A DNA stretch of 64,000 bases. Origin: Ophiobolus disseminans. Lineage: Eukaryota > Ascomycota > Dothideomycetes > Pleosporales > Phaeosphaeriaceae. Of this stretch, positions 1 through 10,964 are shown piece by piece. The position numbers and the translations under genes were made by a program. Under the pieces are notes generated by a model that worked only from the letters and a program-made list of their open reading frames with translations, searched no databases and was not told the origin of the DNA. The stretch spans positions 8,360-72,359 of the forward strand of contig MU006243.1 of the NCBI GenBank assembly GCA_010093685.1, in the 5' to 3' direction. Position 1 is the first letter of the stretch; the number at the start of each line of letters is the position of its first letter.

Positions 1-1250
1 TTTCCATGTGTGTAGGATCTCCTCCTTTGCCTTTCTTTTAAGATAGCTAAGCGTAGTAAGAGGGTCCTTTGCCTTTTGTTTTAAGCCTGCCTTAGCTAGC
101 CTATCTGCGTGCTCATTGCCTTGAATCTCTTAGTGTCCTAGGACCTAGGTTATTAGAATCTTGTTGTTCTGTAGTACAATCTGTTTACAGAGCTCTGTAA
201 TTTCATAGTACACTATTTAGCCTCCTGTTAGAGAGACCTTTTGTAGCCTTTTAAGAGCTGCTTAGCTATCTACAAAGACGTGTATTTCCTTTTCTTGTAG
301 GTTTTGTCTTTAGAGTTTCTTAAGAGCGTTGTGCACTGCTGCAAGCTCGGCGTCTATAATCTCTACCTTGTCTCCTAGGTTCTAGTTTTTGGCTTGGATA
401 AATGTGCCTTGTGCAGAAACTTGGCAGTATCCTATAGCTACTTCCTCTCCTATCCTTAAGCTGTCTGTGTATAGCAGCACTAGTGCAGTTTCCTTCTCTT
501 TCTCTTTTTAGTCTTGCAGCCATTGCTTGTGGCGGTTTGCTGTTTTAGACTTGCTGCTTTTTGAGATAGTAATGCTAGCATAGGCTAAAGCTAGCTTGCT
601 CTACAGCTTAGCTAGAAAAATAGAGATCTCTTCTACATTGCGTTGTTCTTGTGTTCTATTTGCAAGCTCTTTTAGCTGTATGCTAATACAAAGCTGCTTC
701 TGTTGCTGTATTGCTTCTCTAATAGGATGGTTTTTTCCTAAAGATAGGGTTCTGATCGCATATTGTTGGCAGAGCTTTTCAGCTTAAAGTTTTATTGGCA
801 AGGTTGCTGCTCCGATTTCTATAGCCTTAGTAGGTGATCCTTTAAAGGCCCTAAGAATTTGGCGTAGCGCTAAGTTCTGCAGTAGCTGATACTCCCTAAG
901 TAAGGAGTTTTTTCTTTTGCCCCACTATAGCTGCACTCTATAGTCTGCCACTAAGGAGACGCACGCAACGTAGAACTGCCTTGTTGCCTATGTACTTAAG
1001 CCTCTTTAAGTATTTCCTAGGCGTAGCAAGCGCTGGAAGACTTACTGTGCTATAGCAACCTTGTTTTGAACATGCTTTTTATACGATAGCTTATTATCTA
1101 GGAAGAAGCTAAGCTAGCGGACACAGCTGCTTAGCTAAATCAGGCTTTCTCCTACTTAAATAGGTTCTGCTTCAATCACTCTCTTGCGGCTAGCATAGAG
1201 AAGCTCTGTCTTTTCTACATCAAATTCAATTGCGCTTTCTTAAGCTTTCT
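1..1250 (-). mobile_element. RIP-degraded LINE (Tad1-like) ORF2 remnant, RT and RNase H parts
   Basis: Relic of a non-LTR retrotransposon polyprotein read on the minus strand. Near 1150-1230 the reverse complement reads IEFDVEKTELLYASRKR, the end of a LINE reverse transcriptase. Near 905-950 it reads ADYRVQLWWG, close to the conserved Tad1-family motif that follows the RT. The RNase H domain follows: VEIIDAELAAVHNAL around 320-370, IHVFVDS-stop-AALKRL around 215-275, and GNEHADRLAKAGLK near 65-115. The frame is broken by many TAG/TAA codons where CAG/CAA (Gln) is expected, and the DNA is AT-rich with frequent TA steps. That is the pattern left by repeat-induced point mutation. The element continues beyond the left edge, so its 3' end is not seen. 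It cannot encode a working protein. Family assignment rests on these motifs only. Confidence 0.8.
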
Positions 1251-1359
1251 GAAGTATTGATAATTAATATCTAGTAAGGTAACTAATATAGGCCTTTAGA
1301 ATAAGTCTTTATAAACGTCCCTTATACCTCTTTGTATTATCTATTATTGCAAAGGCCTT

Positions 1360-1760
1360 AACTTATTCCACTACTAAGCTAGCCAAACTACTATGCTAGT
1401 AACCTTTTTTACACTAAAAAAGGCTCTTTCTTGGCACTACTATCTCAACAACCACTTGATAGAACTTTCTAAAAACTTGAGTATAAAGCTGCATCTATAT
1501 TAGAACTATTATTCTAGAATAACTAAGTTCTAGCCTATGTAAGGACAGAGTTATTAAAGAAACTACAGAGGTTTACAATTACTATCTTAAGAACTACTAT
1601 TGTTAAGACGCTAAGATTCTAGAAAGTAAAAGCTTGTATACATAGAATTAACATATTAAGTTTTTAGAGAATTCTATCAAGTGGTTGTAGAGATAGTAGT
1701 GCCAAGAAAGAGCCTTTTTTGTTTTAAAAAAATGTGACTAGCTCGGTGGTGGAATACGTT
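1360..1760. repeat. Large imperfect palindrome (MITE-like), arms about 100-120 bp
   Basis: The left arm (about 1360-1478) is the imperfect reverse complement of the right arm (about 1658-1760). The best core is about 60 bp, starting AAAAAAGGCTCTTTCTTGG and running through ACCACTTGATAGAA. The outer ends also pair: ACTTATTCCACTAC on the left against CGTATTCCACCACC on the reverse-complemented right. The left arm carries an extra segment of about 20 bp between the outer and core pairings. The loop (1479-1657) is AT-rich and has no ORF. This is the structure of a non-autonomous inverted-repeat element or a fold-back pair of solo termini, later RIP-mutated. I saw no clear target-site duplication and cannot name a family. 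Confidence 0.65.
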
Positions 1761-1944
1761 ATAGATATAGTAAAATATATTAAACTCTTACTAACACCTC
1801 TATACGCTATGTAATACTACTATAGTGCACTCTATGGCAAAGGCTTACTATAGGAATCTTAAAGACACATAGCTTAGACTTTGCACTTCTCTATCTAACA
1901 TCTGCTAAACCTTTAGCCTTTCTCTGCATCCTTTCCACAATTGC

Positions 1945-3523
1945 TTAAGACGACGGAATACTCTGCGCATGGGTCGTGAAGGTTCCCAACGGATCCAAAT
2001 CACTCTTAATCCTCTTCATCTTCTCAAAGTTCTCGCCATAAAGTCTGACACTCCACTCGTCCAGCGTGAGTTCAGTGTCACGATAGTTCACAAACCCCCT
2101 CAATGGCACACCCTCCTTCCTCAACTGCTCCTGGAACGGCCGAAAGCCCGCTTGCATATACTCGATCCCATCAGCTGGCCACTCGCTCAAGCCATTCGCC
2201 AGGCGCCCTTCCCAGCGTACAAGCCACTGATTAGTGCTGTAGACCATGGCTTGCGCATCGTCTTTGACGTCCCGGGACACTCCGCCCCAGAGATCCAGGA
2301 ATCCAAACTTGGTAAGGTCGGTGCGGTTGAATGCAAGTGTGGTGTGCTGGTACAAAGCCTTCGCAGATTCGAAGGTGAACGGTTGATCAGACCGCAGAAC
2401 AAGGGCTTGCAGGTACATGCTGCGTGGTGGGAAGGTGTCTGCGGTACCGTTGAGTAAGGGCGCCGCGAAGTTCTCCATTGCCCAGAAATCGGCTGTGCGG
2501 ACGGTCGTTGTTGTTGTGCTGGGTAAGCGCAAAGTGAGTGAAGCAAAGAGGACGTCGAAGTCCTCTGGGTTGCCGTAGAAGTAACCGCTACCGTTCCATT
2601 CACCAGCCAATTGCCAGCGCAAGGCAAATGTATCAGGGGCTTCGGTCATGGCCCAGTCCTGAATGTCCATGAGTGCTTGCACGCCGGTGTCGAGGTCCAC
2701 TGCACCAAGGCTGATGGTAAAATTCGTGACAATGGAGTATTCGGGTTTCCAGGTTCGAGTAGTCAGAGATAGGACGATGCCGTAAGATGAGCCTGCGCCT
2801 TGAATGACGAAGAAGAGATCAGGATTTTCTACCTTCGAGGCCGTGACGATAGTGCCATTGTACAGCATCACTTCGACGCTGTCGAGATTGTCCATAGGGG
2901 TGCCGAGGAAACGCGAGGTTGTGCCGAAGCCACCGCCGATAGAAGAGCCAGATAGTCCGACCCAGTTTGCGCGCACGTGGGGGAAGTGGCGTCCGTGGTT
3001 TTCCCAGAGCCAGGTTGCGGCTGGGCCAACACGACTTCCACCGCCGTAGCTGTGGTTGTGAGTATGGCGGTCGTAAGTACGTTTAGATTGGTACGTACGT
3101 GAACAAGCCAGTGGCCGCATCAAATGTGGTCTCCGTGAAACGCTGCATATTGATCACGAGAGCTCCATCGACACCACCGAGACCATAGGCTCCGTATGAA
3201 TGCCCACCATTGAGCGCAGAAACGTTGATGCCCGCGTCCACGGCGCATGCTAATGCTGCAGTGACTTCGTCTCGAGTGCGCGGCGTAACCACAGCTGCTG
3301 GCTCCGGATTGAAGCGCAAGGCCCATGGAGAGGTGACATTCGCCCAATTGGGAGCATCAGAGAATGTTGCTAGAGAGCCCAGGATGCTCGTGCTGGTCAA
3401 GCAGTCTCGCAGCTTGGTGGAGTCATCCTGTGCGAGTGCGGCGGAGAGAAAAGAGGAAAAGAAAATGGAGTTGGTGAGAAAAGAAAATGCCACGCGGCTA
3501 GTGCGTGAAGGTCGAGCACTCAT
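1945..3523 (-). CDS. Secreted FAD-linked oxidoreductase (berberine-bridge/glucooligosaccharide-oxidase type)
   Basis: Two exons, 3099-3523 and 1945-3049, joined across a 49-bp GT-AG intron; 509 aa. Residues 1-31 look like a signal peptide ending ...SAALAQ, so the enzyme is probably secreted. An FAD-binding domain follows (about residues 60-240). It has the covalent-flavin histidine in GGHSYGAYG (His108) and the glycine-rich stretch GLSGSSIGGGFG. The C-terminus is a BBE domain (NYRDTELTLDEWSVRLYGENF). The family oxidises sugars, alcohols or secondary metabolites with O2. The substrate cannot be told here and no biosynthetic genes lie beside it. The position where bicovalent relatives carry the second flavin link (a Cys just before the VGLSG stretch) is Ala169 here, so the flavin may be held by the histidine only. 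The gene itself shows no RIP damage although the LINE relic lies a few hundred bases away. Confidence 0.9.
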
Positions 3524-5048
3524 GGTGGTCGTAACAGAAAATGATTGTAGGTAGAAAGAATGAATGTGTACGCGGACAATGCTGCGCTTGTTTCCGGGTC
3601 CATCACGGCCGTAACGCTTCTCTTATACAACCTTAGGGACATTGGATATCCTACCATGATGGTGTCGCCCCGGAAAGACCGGTCGACTAGTGGGATGTTG
3701 TTCGCATGAATGATCCTCGGCGCCGAAAATGCAGCCCTGCCATGCACCCGAAATGAAGCCACTGCTACCTGTTCGCATAGTGAGCAATGGCTTGTAAGAA
3801 CACTTTCTGTAAGCTTACATATGAAAGCCAAGTTTTCTCGTGCGCGTCGCACCAGGCTTCATGTAGATGTGATGAACAGCCGCGGGGGTATTCCTAGGTA
3901 CCAGGGCTCGGTGATTTCAGCTTAAGGGATCATTAGACCGTACGTCTACTAGATAGCTTGAACACCAGTATCTCGAATGTGCACATAGCTCTACGTGCTG
4001 TAATGAATTTGCTTGTTGATCTCTTTGCTTGCGATGCCTGTGTACCTAGGTATGCGCTTAAAAAGAAACTTGGATGAAGCGTAAGCTGTTGGACGAGGTT
4101 CCAGTGCATAGGAGATAGGAGATGACGAAAACCTCGGGACGGACCGAAAGCGCTGTATATTATCCCGAGCCCCCACGAATATTCCGCGATACCGTTGTGC
4201 TCATCTGCAAAGTGTTCTGGAAGCGAAACATCGACCGAATGTTGATTACTGAGGCGGGCCGTCTCTAGACACTCGTTCTGTTTCATGAAACAAGCCTGGC
4301 GTTTCTCGTGGCTCGCTAGGGGTTTCTTCATCTCGTCTCGAAGCTAATTATTACTACCTACCTCCAGCATGAGCTCGTTTGGGAGTATGCGGAAGGTATC
4401 AGTTGTGAACCTGTAGATCTATATGATTTTGAAGGAGTAGCAACTCAGTGTAATGACGAATACACACCGAACAGCTCCATCGATGCCTCCTGGCGCAAAT
4501 CATTTTCGATTATATTCTATTATGGCTGACGTGCACCAAAGACTTTCGTCCAGTCCTGAAGAGAATAGTCAAAGTACAGTCTCCACAGATGGGTCCTTAC
4601 TTGGCAAGCCTCTGGTACGATGCACTCCCTGGAGCACTGACTTGGCATCTGACTCGAAACGGGCCCTTTCGAAGGCCTACGGAATGGTGCGCCCCTCCGT
4701 CTACAACCTGTAGGCATGTGTACGCTATTGACTTTGCTCGATGATGTTCACGCCCAGCTTATGATGGAGGGGTTGGCCATCACACAGCGGGTCATTTTCG
4801 TCAGCTATGCCATTGCTTCGTAGTGGTCTTACGTGCATGATCCTCGGATACGTTGCACTGTGTGGGAAGAACGGGCTGAATTTATTGTCGACGAAAAGCA
4901 TCGTTGCTGAAAAGTATGGTTGAGTGGAAGACATCGTCGTCCAAACGTGTGGAGTGATTTGCTGTTTGGCCCGAGCATGCGTGACAGCTTACCAGATTAT
5001 GATCGCTCCCAATCGAAAACACACCCAAACTCCTCGAAAGGTAACACC
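3524..5048. other. Intergenic, no supported gene
   Basis: This 1.5-kb gap lies between the oxidase start and the ankyrin gene stop. Short ORFs are present on both strands, the longest about 132 codons at 3933-4331 minus. None has a recognisable domain, splice-joined continuation or convincing start. The first few hundred bases should hold the oxidase promoter. Confidence 0.6.
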
Positions 5049-6105
5049 CTATATCGACTCTCCAGTTTCAGCCCGGGGCCTCATACCGTCCGGCGTAAAT
5101 GTCCAGCCCCGGCTTTCAGTAGGTGTCATAGCCCTCCTCTTTTCGACAGGACTCCACTCCATGCCGGGCGCAGGCAGACCAGCAATGGCTGCATCATCTC
5201 TTGCTCGCTGTCTATCACCAGTCGAAGCCACTGGTCCACCAAGCCCTTCTTGATCCGTGACCAATCTCACACCAGCTGTCCTCTGCCTCTCACGTTCCCT
5301 CATCTCCCTCTTGCCCTCCGCTTTCTTCTTCTCGAATTCGATGATCAGCGTCTTGAAGTATGCTTCTGCTGCGGGTGTTGCGCTGTAATGCACTGGGGTC
5401 CACGAGTACGCGTTCGAAGCGAGTGGATTCGCGCCAAATTGCAGGAGCATGCGGAGCGCTTTGAGCTCGCCGGCTGCAGAGGCATGATGAAGGGCAGTGT
5501 TGCCGGATATATCAGAGCTGGTGAGAATCGAGGGGCCATGAAGGATGAGCGTGGGGATCAAATGAAGGGTGCCTGCGCCTGATTTGCAAGAGAGCATGAG
5601 CTGCGAAGGTGAGTGGGACGCAAGAGATACGGCACACGTTTGAGAGACGTACAGCATCGAGCCCTGCTTTGTCCTGCCATGGTATACAATCTGGGAATCG
5701 CTTGGCCAGTGTGACGCCCATGTCTTCCTTTCCAGCTGCCGAGGCAAGCATCAACGGTGTTTCAAAGTCATTGTTCCGGCTGACCATTTCCTCTTCATGC
5801 CCTTGCTCGATTAGGAACTCCTAGTAATGCTTAATCAGTTCAGTCTCGAGCTTGATCACGCCTCAAGTCGCGGGACTCGACACGTACTGCAATCTGGGTG
5901 AAGCCATACTTCGCGGCTATATGCAGACTTGTGTTGCTCTTGTCCTCAAAGTCTGGGTTTCGCAATTTCTGTGGGTTGTTCTGGATAATGCGCTTCACGA
6001 GTGAGAGATCGTTGAGGAGGATAGCACGGCGCAGACGCCGGGATACGTCAATCCTGATTACTATTAGTCGGGCAAAATACAGAATTGTACGAGGTGAACA
6101 TACAT
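5049..6105 (-). CDS. Ankyrin-repeat protein with start codon split by an intron
   Basis: Exons 6104-6105 (AT), 5888-6053, 5653-5820 and 5049-5600, joined over introns of 50, 67 and 52 bp; 295 aa. The first intron (GTATGT...CAG) falls inside the initiation codon: AT is joined to G, giving MIDVSRRLRRAIL. No ATG upstream is in frame through that junction, which is why I chose this start. Ankyrin repeats occupy about residues 10-185: SNTSLHIAAKYG, ETPLMLASAAGK and NTALHHASAAGELKALRMLL. A charged helical stretch (EFEKKKAEGKREMRERERQR) and a disordered proline/arginine-rich tail follow. Ankyrin repeats mediate protein binding; no partner or process can be assigned. The three downstream junctions are firm, the split start less so; a 5' non-coding intron with another start is the alternative. 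Confidence 0.8.
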
Positions 6106-6460
6106 TGTGATGCGGACGAAGCATGATTGGCACCTGCAATGTGAGACCTGGACTGTTTGTTTGCGGATGTTTGGTGCGGGGAGCGTTCAGCTGGGCAGCT
6201 GGGCAGCTGCGGAGACTAGTCCACGGACATTTACCAATCTGGTAAGCACCATGGCATGACGTCTGTGGGGTTTCACGCTTCTCATGAAGGAAGGAAAAGA
6301 GCTCTTTTTTGTGTAGAGAAGGGTTGTTGGGCTCCTCATAATAGTTGCAAGTCATGGGTTATTGAATATTGGTGGTTCATCATTTGGCTAGTCTATCAAT
6401 GTCCAACGTCAGGCGCTATGCCAAAGAACATCATCTGCTGCAATCGCTTCAGGCGCTTCT
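6106..6460. other. Intergenic between ankyrin gene and rpn3
   Basis: About 355 bp that must contain the ankyrin gene's leader and promoter and the proteasome gene's 3' end. It holds a short direct repeat, AGCTGGGCAGCTGGGCAGCT, at about 6190-6210. No gene seen. Confidence 0.5.
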
Positions 6461-8183
6461 TCACAAGCCGTCAAAGTCGCCACCCGCATCATCCTCGTCG
6501 ATGTCGCCCTCTTGAATCTCCTTAGCCAGCTCGCGCTCCCTCTCCCTCGCCTCCTGAGCGTTCTTCAACTCTAGACGATGCTGGTTCATGGGGTAGCGCA
6601 TCGCCTTGACACACTCGTCGTGCAGCGTTAAACACGCTCGGATGCGCTCGTGGAAAGCCTCGCCCGGTTCACGGGTGGCGTAGATGTCTCCTGCAACCTT
6701 TGTCTGCATGAAGCCCTTCTCGTGGTCGATTGATGCCTCTATTACGCCATCGCGAATGGCCTTGGCCACAATGTACTCGGCTGACTCTTCGCTTTCAAGA
6801 CCAAGACGAATACAAATGTCGCGGAGGGAGATGCGCGAATATGACAGCGACAGCATGCGGATGCCGGTCTTGATAACGTTTTGTCGCAGGCGGAGGATCA
6901 GGGTGTACGTGCCGTCGCGGTGAAAGATGGATGTGTTCGCCTGCACAACTTTCAGGAAACCCTGCAAGTCACCAACACGGACAGCCCGAACAAGGCGGAA
7001 GTATGGCTCAAGCGCGCGCTCGAGGCGGGGCTGGCTAAAGACGTCGCGCTCGGGGATGTCGCCCATCAACAGCTCGACAACAATGAGCAGCTTCATGGAT
7101 GCTTGGTAGAAGCCGGTTGCGACGTGTGCGGAGGGCGACTTGCGGGTGGCGCTGATCAGATGCTCGTGTGCTTCGGTGTATGACAGCTGGATGGCGCGTA
7201 TGCGGCCGAGGTAGAAGAGGTACCTCGCGACCTGATTGTTGGGCGCATTCGGGGGGAACTGTGTCTGGGCAACGAGAAGATCGGCTTGTGTGATGTCTGC
7301 GGTGGAGATGTAGTTGCGGAGGAGCAGCGTGGTGACCGACGCCTGGGTATCTGGGTCCTTGCGGAGCACGGCACTTCGCAGCGCCGCGAGTAGCTTCCCC
7401 CGGATGTTGATGACGGCGGACTGCTTGGACGGCGGCTTCGGGTCCATCTCCTCGTGGAAGAGCGAGAAGTAGAAGTAGGCCTTGGCTGCCAGCGAGTCGA
7501 GGGTTCGCCTGTTGAGCTCGCGGATCTTGTCCACCAGCTTCTCCGAGAACTCTGCGCCCTCCTCGAAGTCCTTCTGGTCGTAGAGATAGACCTGCGCCCG
7601 TTAGCTGGCGCCTGTGTGTGTGGCTGGCAGACGTACCTGGATGAGGATGGCTATGTAGACGTCGACCTCAGGCAGCGGCTCCTTGGTGCTGTTCTTGTTA
7701 AGCTGCACCTCCTCCTTGTACTGCGACACGACGCTCTGGATCGCCTCGCCGTCCATGCCGATGTACTCGATGAAGGTGCGGGCCGTGGCATTGTTGGGCG
7801 AGTATGTGAGGATGATGACGGAGCACAACACGCGGTCCGTCAGCCGCTTGCGGAGCGACGATATGGAGCGCAGGGCGCGGAGAGTGAAGCGAGTGTCGAA
7901 CTGGGCCACGGCACGCTCGAGCAGGACGAAGTTGCCGCGGATGTCTACCGTTGCCGGGTCAGCTCGCTGGTACAGATACTTGCAGCACGCCAGGTCTGTG
8001 GCGATCATGTGGCTGGGGCACATCTTGCGGACGTGCCATGATGTCGTGCAGTTGACGCAGGGACACTTGGAGGTGAAGGGCATCGTGAGAGACTGGACAC
8101 TTACCCGCAATCGCCTTGTGCTCGACGTTCTCGCTTTTGGGCTGCTCCGCCTCGGCGACGACGCCTTCCATGCTGTCCGCCAT
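6461..8183 (-). CDS. rpn3: 26S proteasome regulatory subunit Rpn3 (PSMD3)
   Basis: Exons 8105-8183, 7637-7944 and 6461-7591, with introns of 160 and 45 bp; 505 aa. Rpn3 is a scaffold subunit of the 19S lid; its PCI domain packs against the other lid subunits in cytosol and nucleus. The protein matches the family along its length: the N-terminal DIRGNFVLLERAVAQFD region, the helical-repeat part with YLFYLGRIRAIQLSYTEAHEHL, and the PCI core TYTLILRLRQNVIKTGIRML, SRISLRDICIRLGL, IVAKAIRDGVIEASIDHEKG. The tail is acidic, as in other fungal and animal copies. The first intron is long for this genome, but its frame match is exact. The gene is transcribed divergently from spc34 across only 226 bp. 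Confidence 0.95.
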
Positions 8184-8409
8184 GATGGTCGCTCTTGTGG
8201 AGTTGACAGGCGGCGGGGAAGGTGCGGGCGGGAAGGGGGAGGTGGGTGAGATGGTGCTGTGTGTGTGTATGTGATGTGGTGGTGAGGCGGGAGCTCGGTC
8301 GCGGCTGCTGCTGCTTCACTGACGCGCTCGGATAATCGTAGCGCCGGCGGATTGTTTACTCCCCCACGTCACTCTGGACAGACCAGAGCAGTGACTCGAC
8401 ATACAGCCC
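8184..8409. promoter_or_regulatory. Bidirectional promoter between rpn3 and spc34
   Basis: This 226-bp gap separates two start codons facing away from each other, so both promoters must lie here. It contains a GT-rich simple tract at about 8252-8287 (TGTGTGTGTATGTGATGTGG) and a GACGCG element near 8320. Assigning a specific factor would be guesswork. Confidence 0.6.
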
Positions 8410-9293
8410 ATGTCGGTCATGACGCTCCTCGACGCGCACCTGGAGCAGATCTCGCTCTGCGCCGCCTCAATTGCAGACCTGCCGTATGTCGGTGGCGCCT
8501 TCCTCCCAAGCCATCCCGACTGACCACGCGCAGCTTTGCCCCACCACGCATATTCACCAACGCGCTGCTCCAGAACCACGACATCACAAGCCTCATCCGG
8601 GACACTGAGCTGCATGAACGCGCGCTGTTCTCCGTGCCTCCGCCGCCCGCCGCCCCCAAACACGCCGACCCATCGGCAGCTACCAACAGGCGCAACACCA
8701 CCTTCAACCCCAACGGAGCTGGCTCCAACATTTCCGGAGGTGGTGCAAATGCGGTCAGGGCTCCGAGGAGAAATACTGCTGTCGCCGCCGTGCTGGGCAA
8801 TGATCTAGTGGAGAGAATACGGAAAGGCGGTGGTGGAGGCGCAGGATCTGGCTTGGGCTACAGAACTTACGATGGTACCAACAAGAACGAAGTAGATGTC
8901 GAGTCGCTGCTGGAGGGTGCCGAGAAGCTACTTGGAGTGTAGTACGTACTGCAACCCCCGCCCACTCAATCCAGGCTGACAGAAGATAGCCCCATACCGG
9001 GCGCGCAGGAGAAGATCGCGGCCATGCGGCAACGGCACGCCCAAGTCACCGCCTCGATCGACTACTATGAAGGCCGCCTCGCAGAACAAACCACCCAGTT
9101 AGGGCGTCTGAACCGCAATCGCGACTTCATGGACGACGAGGACGAAGTTGAAGAAGAACCCCACGAGGCACCTCACTTGAGCGAGGAAGACCTGCGGCGA
9201 GAAGAGGAGGAGATGCGTCAACTCGAGAGGAAAAAGCGAGAGCTTGAGGATCGAGTGCACTCAATGTCAAGAGACATTTCGGGCTTGCGTTGA
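8410..9293 (+). CDS. spc34: DASH/Dam1 complex subunit Spc34
   Basis: Exons 8410-8483, 8534-8941 and 8990-9293, with introns of 50 and 48 bp; 261 aa. Spc34 belongs to the ten-protein DASH ring that couples kinetochores to spindle microtubules. The family signature is plain once spliced: MSVMTLLDAHLEQISLCAA, then PPRIFTNALLQNHDITSLIRD and TELHERALFSV. After a disordered middle comes VESLLEGAEKL, then PIPGAQEKIAAMRQRH and a long C-terminal coiled coil (EEDLRREEEEMRQLERKKRE). The ATG at 8410 was chosen because it restores the conserved N-terminus. Reading straight through the first intron would lose it. Confidence 0.93.
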
Positions 9294-9572
9294 CGAACAT
9301 CACTCCAGACAAGCCACACGGCCAGTGAAAGATTGAAACGTACTTCAAGATACCCAAATCAAGCACCCAACAAGTCCCATCTGGAGACTTGTTCTCTACG
9401 CAAACTGTAGAATTCATGGCCCAGACTGGCAATGCCGTGATTGGGTGATAGTGCTGACAACAGCTGATGACCTGCAGATCCGACGAGAACTTCGCTATAA
9501 GAAGAGCCAACCTGACCAAAACAATCCGACAATCTGCGACAACGCTTGGAACCAGCACCAATTCAAGAAGTC

Positions 9573-10964
9573 ATGGTGAACTTCGACCTCACACCCGAGC
9601 AAAAAGAGCTGCGCGCAAATGCCCACGCCTTCACCAACACCGTTCTTTCAACTGCACCAAATCTCTACTCCGCCCTCTCCACACAGACATCACGCTTCCA
9701 ATCCACCCTCCCAATCTATCAAACCGCAGTAAAGGCGGGCTTGATCAAAGGCCAGATCCCTGTTCCTCTAGGTGGTAGCTCGGCAGGTCTCATCGACGCA
9801 GCAATCGTAGTGGAAGAGTTCCACGCTGCAGAGCCTAGCACTGCTGTCACTATCCTGGGGACTGGACTTGGTCTCACACCACTCATTCTAGCAGGTAGCA
9901 AAGAGCATCATGAGAAGTTCCTCGCACCATTTTTGAAGCAGGGGGTGAAATGCTAGCGAGCTTTGCGCATAGCGAACCAAACGGAACAGCGAACTGGCTG
10001 GAGAAAGGCGCACCGGGGTTGCAGACTACGGCGCATAGGGATGACGAGAAATGGGTCCTCAATGGAGAGAAGGTGCTTGGCCTTCTATTTATGCCTGTCC
10101 CTGTCCTTGACTGACAGAGTAGTTCTGAACCACAAACTCTGGCGGCTGGGATCAACGCGGCGCCGCCCTCCAGTGCGTTGTGTGCCGTGAAGGTAGACCC
10201 AACGAGCCCCAAGATACAGAATCTGACCCGGCTTCACACATTCTCATCCTTCTGGTTACACACGAGGATATAGCAAACAACGACGCTTCTGCCTATCAAA
10301 TTCTCTCGGATCCTGAACTTGGCGGCCATAGATCCGTCAATTTTCCGCACAGTCGCTTTACCAACCTGCGCGTCCCACACACAAATCTTCTCGCTCCACC
10401 TCGTCAAGGCGCTCAGGTCGTCGAGAAGACTTTCGGTATGAGCGCCGCCATTGTAGGCGCGATGTGCGTCGGCGTCATGCGTCACGCATTCGAAGCCGCA
10501 CTCGCTTTTTGCAAGAACGATCCTCGAGGTGGCACAGGGCCGATCATACAGCACCAGAGCGTGAGTGATAGACTCATCGACATCAAGATGAAGATCGAGG
10601 CCGCGAGAGCGCTGACGTGGAAAGCTATGAGTGTGCTGGAAAGTAAGGATGAAACTATAAGCTGGGAACAGAGGCTGGAGATTGCCTTGGAGGTGAAGGT
10701 GTGGTGTAGTGAACAGGTCGTAGGAGTGGTGGAAATGTGTATGGGCGTTGTTGGGATGTGAGGTACTCGTATTTGTGGTATTAAGCATGATATACTAACG
10801 AGTGATGCAGGAAATCATACGCAAAGGACATGCCGTTTACCAAATTACTGGAAGACGCCGCATGTTTACCGCTGTTTGATGTTGGCAATGTGATTCGAAG
10901 GAGACAGCTTGAGAAAATTCTGCAGCGCGACGGTTATCAGCCGTGGCCAGCTACTTATACTTGA
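9573..10964 (+). pseudogene. Acyl-CoA dehydrogenase family gene, disrupted by a frameshift and a nonsense codon
   Basis: The intact form would have exons 9573-10072, 10123-10757 and 10811-10964 and about 429 aa. The N-terminal acyl-CoA dehydrogenase domain (MVNFDLTPEQKELR, IPVPLGGSSAG), the middle domain (SFAHSEPNGTANWLEKG) and the C-terminal helical domain (TFGMSAAIVGAM, IKMKIEAARALTWKAM, KSYAKDMPF) are all recognisable. Two lesions break the reading frame. In the G run at 9941-9945 one base is missing, which puts a TAG eight codons on. At 10126-10128 TGA stands where the family has Trp in the FWTTNSGGWD segment. The later splice junction (donor 10758, acceptor 10810) is still perfect. There is little other decay, so the loss looks recent. 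Assembly error could explain the missing G but hardly both lesions. Family members oxidise fatty or branched acyl-CoAs; substrate unknown. Confidence 0.85.

Noticed and set aside
3933..4331. 132-codon minus-strand ORF between oxidase and ankyrin gene
   Set aside because: No domain, no signal peptide, no joinable exon; treated as chance.
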